A stretch of DNA of 21,676 bases from JANQLU01 sp964434955 (GTDB lineage Bacteria > Planctomycetota > Planctomycetia > Pirellulales > Pirellulaceae): positions 1 to 21,676 of the forward strand of contig CAYSXI010000082.1 of assembly GCA_964434955.1 (NCBI GenBank), in the 5' to 3' direction. Below are positions 7,557 through 14,018 of this stretch, in pieces (the first letter of the stretch is position 1; every line of letters starts with the position of its first letter). The notes under the pieces are model-generated. The model did not search any database and was not told where the DNA came from. It saw nothing but the letters and a program-made list of their open reading frames with translations. Both the position numbers and the translations under genes were made by a program.

Positions 7557-8552
7557 TTAGTCTTCCGACTCTTCCGATTCTCGATTTCGATCATCGCTTT
7601 TACGATCATCGTTTTTGCGATTGTCTTTTTCGTATGCCGTCACGATCTCCTGTACCAGGCGATGGCGAACGATATCCGAGTTACTCAACTGAACCATTTT
7701 GACTCCCCGGATCTTCTTCAAGCGAAATAGCGCATCGCGTAGTCCGCTGGCCGTATGGTGGGGCAAGTCCGTTTGGGTCGGGTCGCCCGAGACGACGATC
7801 TTCGAATCCTGGCCCATCCGGGTGAGGAACATCTTCATCTGGGAAATGGTCGTGTTTTGTGCTTCGTCCAGAATGATGAAGGCTTCATTCAAGGTTCGGC
7901 CGCGCATGTAGGCCAACGGGACGACTTCGATCACATCGTTTTCGATTAGCTGCTGAACTTGTTCGAACCCGATCATCTCGTTGATCGCGTCCAGGAGTGG
8001 GCGAAGATAGGGATTGATCTTGGCCTGCATGTCTCCCGGCAAATACCCAAGGCTTTCGCCGGCTTCAACCGCGGGACGTACCAACACGATTTTGCGAATC
8101 GCCTGGTGTTTCAATGCTTCAACAGCCAGGGCAACCGCAAGGTAAGTTTTGCCGGTGCCCGCAGGACCGGTCGCAAATACCACATCGTTTTCCCGGATGG
8201 CTTTGACATAAACTTCCTGGCCTTCCGTGCGAGGACGTATTTGTCGACCGACTTGCAGCACGTCGACTTGCGCACCGACGACCGGGACATCTTCCCCCGT
8301 TACCTGGGCCAAAGTTGCATTGAATAAATCGGGTGACAAACTGCCCCGTCGTTCGACAATCCGCTTCAAGTGTTCCAGAACCTCGGTTGCTTGCGCAACA
8401 TCATCTTCCTGACCTTTGACCCGGATTTTTCCGTCTCGGTGAGTGATGTCGACGTTGAAGCGTTGTCGAATGCGTCTTAGATGTTGGTCGCGGGCGCCAA
8501 ACAATGGCAAAATGATCTGAGGCGCGACCTCTGAGATGGTGGTTTCCGTCAT
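7557..8552 (-). CDS. ybeZ: PhoH-like ATPase (YbeZ family)
   Basis: 331 aa cytosolic P-loop NTPase. An N-terminal KH-like RNA-binding segment (about 12-48, with LFGARDQHLRRI) precedes the PhoH ATPase domain. Walker A is GPAGTGKT (129-136) and Walker B is FIILDE (225-230), followed by AQNTT. SGDPTQTDLP and LSNSDIVRH are also typical. PhoH/YbeZ proteins partner with YbeY and have been linked to RNA helicase or ribonuclease activity. The location upstream of the HD gene and ybeY fits that. The final 23 residues (after VTAYEK) are a repetitive Asp/Arg/Asn/Ser/Glu tail, probably disordered, with no clear counterpart in the core family. The ATG at 8552 has no strong Shine-Dalgarno site. Confidence 0.94.
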   Translation of the reverse strand: MTETTISEVAPQIILPLFGARDQHLRRIRQRFNVDITHRDGKIRVKGQEDDVAQATEVLEHLKRIVERRGSLSPDLFNATLAQVTGEDVPVVGAQVDVLQVGRQIRPRTEGQEVYVKAIRENDVVFATGPAGTGKTYLAVALAVEALKHQAIRKIVLVRPAVEAGESLGYLPGDMQAKINPYLRPLLDAINEMIGFEQVQQLIENDVIEVVPLAYMRGRTLNEAFIILDEAQNTTISQMKMFLTRMGQDSKIVVSGDPTQTDLPHHTASGLRDALFRLKKIRGVKMVQLSNSDIVRHRLVQEIVTAYEKDNRKNDDRKSDDRNRESEESED

Positions 8553-8585
8553 TCAATAAGAGAAGAAGAATTCTCGCTCCCAAAC

Positions 8586-8615
8586 AAAAAAGGACTGCGT
8601 CGTTACTCGCAGCCT
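8586..8615 (-). terminator. Hairpin plus U-tract between cdsA and phoH
   Basis: Read on the minus strand: GGCTGCG (from 8614-8608), loop of 8, then CGCAGTCC (from 8599-8592) pairs with one bulged base and is followed by six T (8591-8586). It resembles an intrinsic terminator about 145 nt after the cdsA stop and only about 35 nt before the phoH ATG. It may end uppS-cdsA transcription. Because so little room is left for a phoH promoter downstream of it, it could instead be an attenuator in the phoH leader. A possible -10 (TATATT, plus positions 8623-8628) lies just upstream. Confidence 0.55.
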
Positions 8616-8668
8616 CTACGTAAATATACCTGATCCAACGGCCAGGGCACCCAATAAACTGGTGTGGG

Positions 8669-8696
8669 AGCCGTAAGTCGTTTTGCAGTAACGGCT
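8669..8696 (-). other. Inverted repeat in the cdsA-phoH intergenic region
   Basis: AGCCGT (8669-8674) and ACGGCT (8691-8696) form a perfect 6-bp stem with a 16-nt loop. It lies in the 205-nt region between cdsA and phoH, upstream (in minus-strand sense) of the terminator-like hairpin. No gene was found in this region. The role is unknown; it may be part of a 3' UTR or a structured leader. Confidence 0.25.
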
Positions 8697-8757
8697 TGTG
8701 TGAATGGAAAATGTGGGTTTCGCCGGAAATACGGCCCCAGAATCGGCCAGGCGGCGA

Positions 8758-9669
8758 TCAGTTTTCAATCAGGATTTCCGATACCCAAAAAGCGTATGCG
8801 ACGGGCACGGCAACCATGATCGAGTCGACGATGTCGAGAATTCCTCCGAGGCCGGGAAGCCAAGAGCTCGAGTCTTTCGTTTCCGATTCACGTTTCAAAA
8901 GCGATTCAGCCAAGTCCCCGATAATACCGGCGACGCTCAAGGCCAAACCCAAAAGGATGACGGCCCACCAGCGGAAAGGTTCGCTAACTCCGAAGACGTT
9001 TGGAGCGATCACGTAAAACACAAAGAGTGCGGCCCCGATGCCTCCAATCAGTCCCCCGATCGTTCCCTCCACGGTTTTCCCCGGACTTAATTTGGGGGTC
9101 ATTTTGTTTCTGCCAAGTGATTTGCCGGCAAAGTAAGCGGCTGCATCCGAAAACTTGGGAATCGCGCAGGTCGAAAAGAAAGCAAACATGCCAAGCTGAT
9201 TCGGACCGAATAGTCGGACATGCGACAAGAATGAAAATAGCAGGCCGACATAGCCGAAAATCAAGAGCGTCCGCCCGAGCCTCGCACCGATCACCCCGTG
9301 TTCGTTGCCCGAGTAACGAACCATTTCGTAAACGAACGCGGCCCCGGTCGCAATTCCAAATCCAAACAGCGTCCAGCCGGTTTTGCCGACGGGGCAATTT
9401 GGCGGGTATTCCTTCCAGAACACCGGCGCGCAAGAAAAGCCGAGAATGGCGGCCATCCCGATCAACACCACGAGCATGTTCGGACAGTCGTCTCGATCTT
9501 TCCACATGGACCGAAGTTCATCACCGGCTGCCATCGAAACAGGGATGACAATGATGATGAACATGATCCCGATGTGTCCGGTTAAGTTACCAAGGTAGAC
9601 GTCAAGCGCCATCAAGGAAAACAAAACCGTCAGGATCACGGCAGCGGATAGCAGTCGTCGGCCAAGCAG
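8758..9669 (-). CDS. cdsA: Phosphatidate cytidylyltransferase (CDP-diglyceride synthase)
   Basis: Integral membrane enzyme that makes CDP-diacylglycerol from phosphatidate and CTP for phospholipid synthesis. It has many hydrophobic helices and the conserved C-terminal half: KFSDAAAYFAGKSLGR, SPGKTVEG, GDLAESLLKRESETKD and LPGLGGILDIVDS. In the classical signature the last part is P-x-HGG-x-x-DR-x-D; here His is Leu and Arg is Ile. The start is unusual. The only ordinary start codon that keeps most of the protein is GTG at 9639, but it has no ribosome site and cuts into the LLGRRLLSAAV segment expected at the N-terminus. A CTG at 9669 preceded by AGGGGAGG, 8 nt away, gives 303 aa and is the start used here. 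It overlaps the end of uppS by a few bases. Function is near certain; the start is inferred. Confidence 0.88.
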   Translation of the reverse strand: MLGRRLLSAAVILTVLFSLMALDVYLGNLTGHIGIMFIIIVIPVSMAAGDELRSMWKDRDDCPNMLVVLIGMAAILGFSCAPVFWKEYPPNCPVGKTGWTLFGFGIATGAAFVYEMVRYSGNEHGVIGARLGRTLLIFGYVGLLFSFLSHVRLFGPNQLGMFAFFSTCAIPKFSDAAAYFAGKSLGRNKMTPKLSPGKTVEGTIGGLIGGIGAALFVFYVIAPNVFGVSEPFRWWAVILLGLALSVAGIIGDLAESLLKRESETKDSSSWLPGLGGILDIVDSIMVAVPVAYAFWVSEILIEN

Positions 9670-9673
9670 TGCC

Positions 9674-10435
9674 CTACCCTCCCCTGTGATTCACGAGACC
9701 ACCGAAGCGCCGATCCCGATTTGCAAAATCGCGAATGGCTTGATGGAAATCCTCGATCGAGAAGTCGGGCCAGAATTTTTCGGTGATCCAGAGCTCCGAA
9801 TAGCTGATTTGCCAAAGCAGATAGTTGCTGATTCGCATTTCCCCTGCCGTTCGTATCAATAAATCCGGGTCGACCATTTCGCTCGTGTAGAGGTGGCGCG
9901 AAATCATGTCTTCATCGATCTCACCCACGTCGACCTGGCCCTCAGCCGCCTTGTGTGCAATCTGTTGGACCGCATCGACAATCTCGCCACGACTTCCGTA
10001 ATTGATGGCCAGGCAAAGGGTGGTGCCGTCATTTTTCGAGGTCATCTCCACGGTCTTGTCCATTTCCGTTTTGACGAATTCTGGCAACGGATCTCTGCGA
10101 CCGATGATTTTGAGCGCGATATTGTTGTCCATCAACGTATCCCGTTCACTGATCAAGTACTGCTTTAACAGGTTCATCAGGAAGTCGAGCTCGTGAGCTG
10201 GCCGTTTCCAGTTTTCACTGGAAAGGCAGTACAGCGTAAGTTGTCCAATCCCAAGTCGCGCGCATTCTTCCGTGATGGAACGAACGGTCACGGCTCCACG
10301 TTGATGGCCTTCAATTCTTGGAAGATCCTGAGCCTGAGCCCAGCGCCCGTTTCCGTCCATGATGGCGGCGATATGTCTCGGCATTCGATCAGCCGGGATA
10401 TCGAGCTTCGCATTGTCGGAAGAATTTGTATTCAC
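9674..10435 (-). CDS. uppS: Isoprenyl transferase (undecaprenyl diphosphate synthase family)
   Basis: 253 aa, the usual size. Cytosolic cis-prenyltransferase that adds isopentenyl units to farnesyl diphosphate to build the undecaprenyl carrier for cell-wall and surface glycans. Motifs in order: HIAAIMDGNGRWA with catalytic Asp27, the GHQRGA segment, LTLYCLSSENWKRP, and the C-terminal signature DLLIRTAGEMRISNYLLWQ followed by SELWITEKFWPDF. The listed start is GTG 10435, which lacks a good ribosome site. ATG 10384 (MPRHIAAIMDG) is an alternative that would begin just before the conserved domain. cdsA follows with the ribosome site inside the uppS stop region, so the two are probably one operon. 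dxr, which supplies this pathway, is also in the window but on the other strand. Confidence 0.95.
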   Translation of the reverse strand: MNTNSSDNAKLDIPADRMPRHIAAIMDGNGRWAQAQDLPRIEGHQRGAVTVRSITEECARLGIGQLTLYCLSSENWKRPAHELDFLMNLLKQYLISERDTLMDNNIALKIIGRRDPLPEFVKTEMDKTVEMTSKNDGTTLCLAINYGSRGEIVDAVQQIAHKAAEGQVDVGEIDEDMISRHLYTSEMVDPDLLIRTAGEMRISNYLLWQISYSELWITEKFWPDFSIEDFHQAIRDFANRDRRFGGLVNHRGG

Positions 10436-10554
10436 TGGAATTGCGATGTCACAACGAGCGCAGCCAAAGGGCGGAATCGTGGAAGAATCCCCATGTTAGC
10501 TCAAAAGCTGCCGCAAGTACTAGCGCCTGCGAGTTTCCGGCCGATTCAGGCCGT

Positions 10555-11868
10555 CTAAACCAATGCAGTTGAATCAAAACAATTCAACGTCTGGCGGCGG
10601 TCGGGGCCCAATGAGACAAATTCAATGGGGCGACCGATCAACTCGCTGACGCGCTGCACATAGGCAACGGCATTGGCGGGCAAGTCTTCGAAGCGTTCGA
10701 TCGCAGTGATATCTTCCTTCCAGCCGGGAAGAGTTTCGTAGACGGGTGAAACTCGCGAAAGCACGTCCGCGTCACAAGGCATCGAATCCACCGTCTTGCC
10801 ATCCAGCTCGTACTGAACGCAGATTTTGATTTCGTCCAAAGCACTCAAAACGTCCAGCATCATCAGGGCCACCGTCTCGACGCCACTCAAGCGAGTTGTG
10901 TAACGCACGGCAACGGCATCCAGCCACCCGCAGCGTCTGGGCCGACCGGTGGTGGTACCAAATTCTTTTCCGACTTCTCGAATCGTGTTTCCTGTTTCGC
11001 AGTGAAGCTCGGTGGGAAACGGACCGCCACCAACTCGCGTGCTGTAAGCCTTGGCAACGCCAAGCGTTTTGCCGATCCAACGCGGAGCCACTCCCGATCC
11101 GGCGCAAATGCCAACGCCGGAACTATTGCTGCTGGTCACGTAGGGAAATGTGCCATGGTCGATGTCCAACAATGCGCCCTGGGCACCCTCGAACAGGATC
11201 GACTTGTTGGATTCCACCGCGTCGAACAAAAATTGGTTCGTGTCACTCAGGTAGACCTTCAGGCGATCTCCGTATTCACCGTATTCTTTTGCGATCGCCG
11301 CGGCATCGAACGTTACGGGATTGCCAGCCAAAGCAGAAAGGACTTTTTCCTTGTACTCGACGATTCGCTGAACCTTGCTTTCCAGTCCGGACGCGACCAG
11401 ATCGGCAAGTCGAAGAGCAAAACTGCGCCCAACCTTGTCACGATAACAAGGACCAATTCCTCGAAGCGTCGTCCCGATGTTCTCCGAGTCGTCTTTCCGG
11501 GCCTCCATCAATCGATCTTCTTCAAGGTGCCAGGGACAAACGACGTGGGCTCGCTGACTGATCAGGAGGTTGGTTTCCGGGTTGATGCCACGTCCGAGGA
11601 GGCTGTCCAACTCATCCATCAAAGTTGGTGGATTGATCACCACACCGGGGGCGATAATGTTTTGGACCTGGGAGTGAATGATCCCGCTTGGGACATGATG
11701 AAGTTTGTATACGTCATCACCAACAACAACGGTATGTCCGGCGTTGGCGCCGCCCTGGTATCGAACAACGATATCATGTTTTACCGAAAGCAAGTCGACC
11801 ATTTTGCCTTTGGCTTCATCGCCCCATTGAAGCCCAATAATGCAAAGTCCAGACACAGCGGTTCCCAA
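10555..11868 (-). CDS. purA: Adenylosuccinate synthetase
   Basis: 437 aa; typical length is about 430. Catalyses the GTP-dependent joining of IMP and aspartate, the first step from IMP to AMP. The N-terminal glycine-rich loop reads QWGDEAKGK, where most bacteria have QWGDEGKGK; the catalytic Asp is present. Further hallmarks are VVRYQGGANAGHTVV, GIGPCYRDKVGR, LFEGAQGALLDIDHGTFPYVTSSN, GVAKAYSTRVGGGPFPTE, TGRPRRCGWLDAV and the C-terminal GPDRRQT. The start is uncertain. TTG 11868 has no clear ribosome site; GTG 11856, four codons in, would also precede the conserved IIGLQWGDE. A candidate promoter lies at 11902-11931. uppS starts 119 nt downstream of the purA stop; the gap holds only a short 5-bp inverted repeat (10538-10553) and no T-run, so read-through is possible. 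Confidence 0.96.
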   Translation of the reverse strand: MGTAVSGLCIIGLQWGDEAKGKMVDLLSVKHDIVVRYQGGANAGHTVVVGDDVYKLHHVPSGIIHSQVQNIIAPGVVINPPTLMDELDSLLGRGINPETNLLISQRAHVVCPWHLEEDRLMEARKDDSENIGTTLRGIGPCYRDKVGRSFALRLADLVASGLESKVQRIVEYKEKVLSALAGNPVTFDAAAIAKEYGEYGDRLKVYLSDTNQFLFDAVESNKSILFEGAQGALLDIDHGTFPYVTSSNSSGVGICAGSGVAPRWIGKTLGVAKAYSTRVGGGPFPTELHCETGNTIREVGKEFGTTTGRPRRCGWLDAVAVRYTTRLSGVETVALMMLDVLSALDEIKICVQYELDGKTVDSMPCDADVLSRVSPVYETLPGWKEDITAIERFEDLPANAVAYVQRVSELIGRPIEFVSLGPDRRQTLNCFDSTALV

Positions 11869-11901
11869 TTTTTTGATTAGTTTGATTTAGGCAAACGTAC
11901 C

Positions 11902-11931
11902 AGTGTAAGAAATCGGCTTGTCGGGGGTCAA
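11902..11931 (-). promoter_or_regulatory. Candidate sigma-70-type promoter of purA
   Basis: On the minus strand TTGACC (plus 11931-11926) and TACACT (plus 11907-11902) are separated by 18 nt. They match the consensus at 5 of 6 and 4 of 6 positions. The predicted start of transcription is near 11895, leaving a leader of about 27-40 nt before purA. By-eye prediction. Confidence 0.4.
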
Positions 11932-11954
11932 CCGGCGGATATCCTGCAGCTAAC

Positions 11955-11967
11955 AGCAAATTTTGCT
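11955..11967. promoter_or_regulatory. Short palindrome between purA and the redoxin gene
   Basis: AGCAAA, one central T, then TTTGCT: perfect 6-bp arms. It lies about 24 bp upstream of the purA -35. It faintly recalls the GCAAA/TTTGC halves of the enterobacterial PUR box but differs in centre spacing. No PurR-type gene is in the window. A second inverted repeat, CAATTC (11972-11977) and GAATTG (11990-11995), follows. Either could be an operator or chance in an AT-rich spacer. Confidence 0.25.
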
Positions 11968-12036
11968 TGCTCAATTCACGGCAGGAAAGGAATTGGGAGG
12001 CACCGAAACAGGTGGGGTAATCAAACTCAAATTGGC

Positions 12037-12042
12037 TACAAT
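12037..12042 (+). promoter_or_regulatory. Candidate -10 element for the redoxin-isomerase operon
   Basis: TACAAT within GCTACAAT matches TATAAT at 5 of 6 positions. No convincing -35 precedes it. It would place the transcription start near 12049, giving a leader of about 48 nt to the ATG at 12097 and arguing against the TTG at 12049 as start. The same octamer GCTACAAT recurs upstream of the DUF1592 gene at 14811. Confidence 0.3.
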
Positions 12043-12096
12043 ACTTGCTTGAAACCAACCTTGAAAAGGATTTCCCCAACCCCGATTGGCTTGATC

Positions 12097-13131
12097 ATGC
12101 CCCGATTTATTCACGCTTCAATTTTTTCGGTCGCCCTTGCTGTTCTTTGTTTTGGCCACGGATTAAGCGGCCAAGAAAAAAATCAGGAAGAGGGAGTTAC
12201 CGTTCGCGGGCAAATCGTCGCACCCGAAAAATTCAAAGACGTCGATTTGAATCAATTGAAGATTAAGCTGGAGCAGCAAGTTCAACTGCCGGCACTTCCC
12301 TTCCCCGCCAACTGGAATGAAATGCAATTGGAGGCGAGGCAGAAATGGCTGGCGGATTTTCAGGCAAGTGAGAAAGGTAAAAAGTTCTTCGCCGATCGTC
12401 AGAAAAAATTTGACTCCCGCAAACAATTCGAAATCGAAATTGAGGACGAAGGAAAGTTTGTCCTATTCGATGTTCCCCCGGCGAACTACGGCATCGTTGG
12501 GCAGCTCGAAAAAAGTGTCGACGGAAAGTTGTATGTGCTTGAGGTCTATGGGCAAGTCGAAGTCGCCAAAGTGGATGAGCTTCAATTGGCCAAACTCCAA
12601 GTCATGGCGACTCGGATTCTTCAAGTGGGCGAGCCTGTTCCCCAATTCAATCTTCCGTCACTGGATGGTAGTAAGAAATTCCGACCAGGATCCTTCAATG
12701 GAAAATACGTACTGGTTCATTTCTGGAGCGCCCAGAGTCCACCTTCTGCGAGCGATATTCAACAGCTGGCAAAGTTCTACAAGAGTTTGAAGGCCGTTTC
12801 AGCCAACATTGAATTCCTTGGCGTTTGCCTGGATGAAAAGGTGGAGGCCGCCGAGAAATTTGTCAAGGAAAACAAAATCGACTGGCCGATGGTTGCCGCC
12901 AAAGGTTGGAGCAGCGATACCGTCGAGGCATTTGGTGTTCGCTCGATTCCCTACTATTGCCTGTTCGATGGCAAGGCGAAGATTCGTATGAACAACCTGC
13001 TTTTTTATCAGCTCTTTCAAACGGGCGAAGTTGACTTCGAAAAGATCATGAAGGAAGCTTTGACCGGCAAAGACATGAAGAAGGTACTCGCGGATCTTCA
13101 GAAACAGGCGGAAGAGAAAAACAAGAAATGA
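12097..13131 (+). CDS. Exported thioredoxin-fold (TlpA/redoxin-like) protein lacking the CxxC cysteines
   Basis: 344 aa. The N-terminus (MPRFIHASIFSVALAVLCFGHGLSG) looks like a Sec signal, so the protein is probably extracytoplasmic. Residues about 33-165 form an unassigned region, possibly a beta-sandwich of the carboxypeptidase-regulatory type (VTVRGQIVAPE, GKFVLFDVPPANYGI). From about 177 comes a TlpA/AhpC-like fold: GEPVPQFNLPSLDG, KYVLVHFWSAQSPPS, FLGVCLDEKVEAAEKFV, and SIPYYCLFDGKAKI with the cis-Pro. The motif that is normally WCxxC reads Q-S-P-P-S, so both active cysteines are replaced by serine and it cannot work as an ordinary thiol-disulfide oxidoreductase. The stop overlaps the next ATG (ATGA), so the two genes are translationally coupled. 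ATG 12097 is preferred to TTG 12049 because the latter coincides with the predicted transcription start. No strong ribosome site is seen. Confidence 0.82.
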   Translation: MPRFIHASIFSVALAVLCFGHGLSGQEKNQEEGVTVRGQIVAPEKFKDVDLNQLKIKLEQQVQLPALPFPANWNEMQLEARQKWLADFQASEKGKKFFADRQKKFDSRKQFEIEIEDEGKFVLFDVPPANYGIVGQLEKSVDGKLYVLEVYGQVEVAKVDELQLAKLQVMATRILQVGEPVPQFNLPSLDGSKKFRPGSFNGKYVLVHFWSAQSPPSASDIQQLAKFYKSLKAVSANIEFLGVCLDEKVEAAEKFVKENKIDWPMVAAKGWSSDTVEAFGVRSIPYYCLFDGKAKIRMNNLLFYQLFQTGEVDFEKIMKEALTGKDMKKVLADLQKQAEEKNKK

Positions 13132-13961
13132 AATTCGCGATCTGCAATGAAGTTTACCAGGATTGGCCAATTGAAAGGGCGTTTGAGCACGCTGCCAAGC
13201 TTGGCTATCAGGGTGTTGAGATAGCGCCTTTCACCTTGGCGAACGACGTTCGACATATCAGTTCTGAGCAACGAACTCGCGTTGTCCAAACTGCACGGGA
13301 CTGCGGTCTTGAGATCATCGGGCTGCATTGGCTTCTTGCCCACACCGAAGGTTTTCATTTGACGACGAATGATGCTGGTGTGCGTGCGGCCACTGCCGAT
13401 TACCTGTGTGAACTTGCAAGACTGTGTGCCGATTTGGGCGGGAATGTCATGGTGTTTGGTTCGCCCGGTCAACGAAACCGCGGTGAGATCACCAAGGAAC
13501 AGGCGGATAAAAACGCACTTGATGTCTTTGAAAAAGTCGCTGTGGCGCTTAACGAGTTTGATGTAACGCTGGCGCTGGAGCCCTTGGGGCCCGAAGAAGG
13601 CGACTATTTGTTGACGGCAGATGAAACGGTCGACTTGATCGAAGCAATCAACTCGCCCAGGATTCGGCTTCACCTGGATGTGAAAGCTATGTCAACGGAA
13701 TCGAAGCCGATTCCGGAGATCATTCAGGCCCATGCCAGGCACCTCGAACATTTTCATGCGAATGATCCCAACCGTCGTGGCCCCGGCATGGGGGAGGTCG
13801 AATTCGGTCCGATCTTCGAGTCGCTGCAATCGGTAAACTATGAGGGGTGGGTGAGCGTCGAGGTATTCGACTACGAGCCCGGAATCGAGGCGCTGACTTC
13901 CGAGAGCATTCAATACATGCGCGAAGTGGAAGCGCGAATGGGGCCCGCGAATGCTTCGTGA
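13128..13961 (+). CDS. TIM-barrel sugar phosphate isomerase/epimerase-like protein
   Basis: 277 aa, AP endonuclease 2 / xylose isomerase-like TIM-barrel family. No signal peptide is visible, so it is probably cytosolic. Likely metal and acid-base residues are E151 (LALEPLG), D184 (LHLDVKAM), H210 (HFHAND) and E245 (VSVEVFDY); H67 is in GLHWLL. These fit the one-metal site of sugar epimerases and isomerases such as the tagatose 3-epimerase and IolE/IolI-like groups. The substrate cannot be read from the sequence. The ATG overlaps the stop of the redoxin-like gene (ATGA), giving 1-nt-level coupling. That link between an exported Cys-less thioredoxin fold and a cytosolic sugar enzyme has no obvious explanation. 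The DUF1080 protein elsewhere in the window also points to sugar metabolism. Confidence 0.85.
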   Translation: MKFAICNEVYQDWPIERAFEHAAKLGYQGVEIAPFTLANDVRHISSEQRTRVVQTARDCGLEIIGLHWLLAHTEGFHLTTNDAGVRAATADYLCELARLCADLGGNVMVFGSPGQRNRGEITKEQADKNALDVFEKVAVALNEFDVTLALEPLGPEEGDYLLTADETVDLIEAINSPRIRLHLDVKAMSTESKPIPEIIQAHARHLEHFHANDPNRRGPGMGEVEFGPIFESLQSVNYEGWVSVEVFDYEPGIEALTSESIQYMREVEARMGPANAS

Positions 13962-14018
13962 TATTAACGCCGGAATCGGCAAGCAACCAAATGACTTTGG
14001 AATTTGAGACTGGAAAGC

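Noticed and set aside
9000..9548. 182-aa open frame on the plus strand opposite cdsA
   Set aside because: Low-complexity Arg/Ser-rich translation; cdsA motifs on the minus strand explain the region.
10538..10553. CGGCC/GGCCG inverted repeat after purA as terminator
   Set aside because: The stem is only 5 bp and no T-run follows on the minus strand.
11002..11880. 292-aa open frame on the plus strand opposite purA
   Set aside because: It mirrors purA, which has full family motifs. The translation shows no recognisable domain and no ribosome site.
12049..12096. TTG start for the redoxin-like protein
   Set aside because: It would put a long basic stretch before the signal peptide and coincides with the predicted transcription start.
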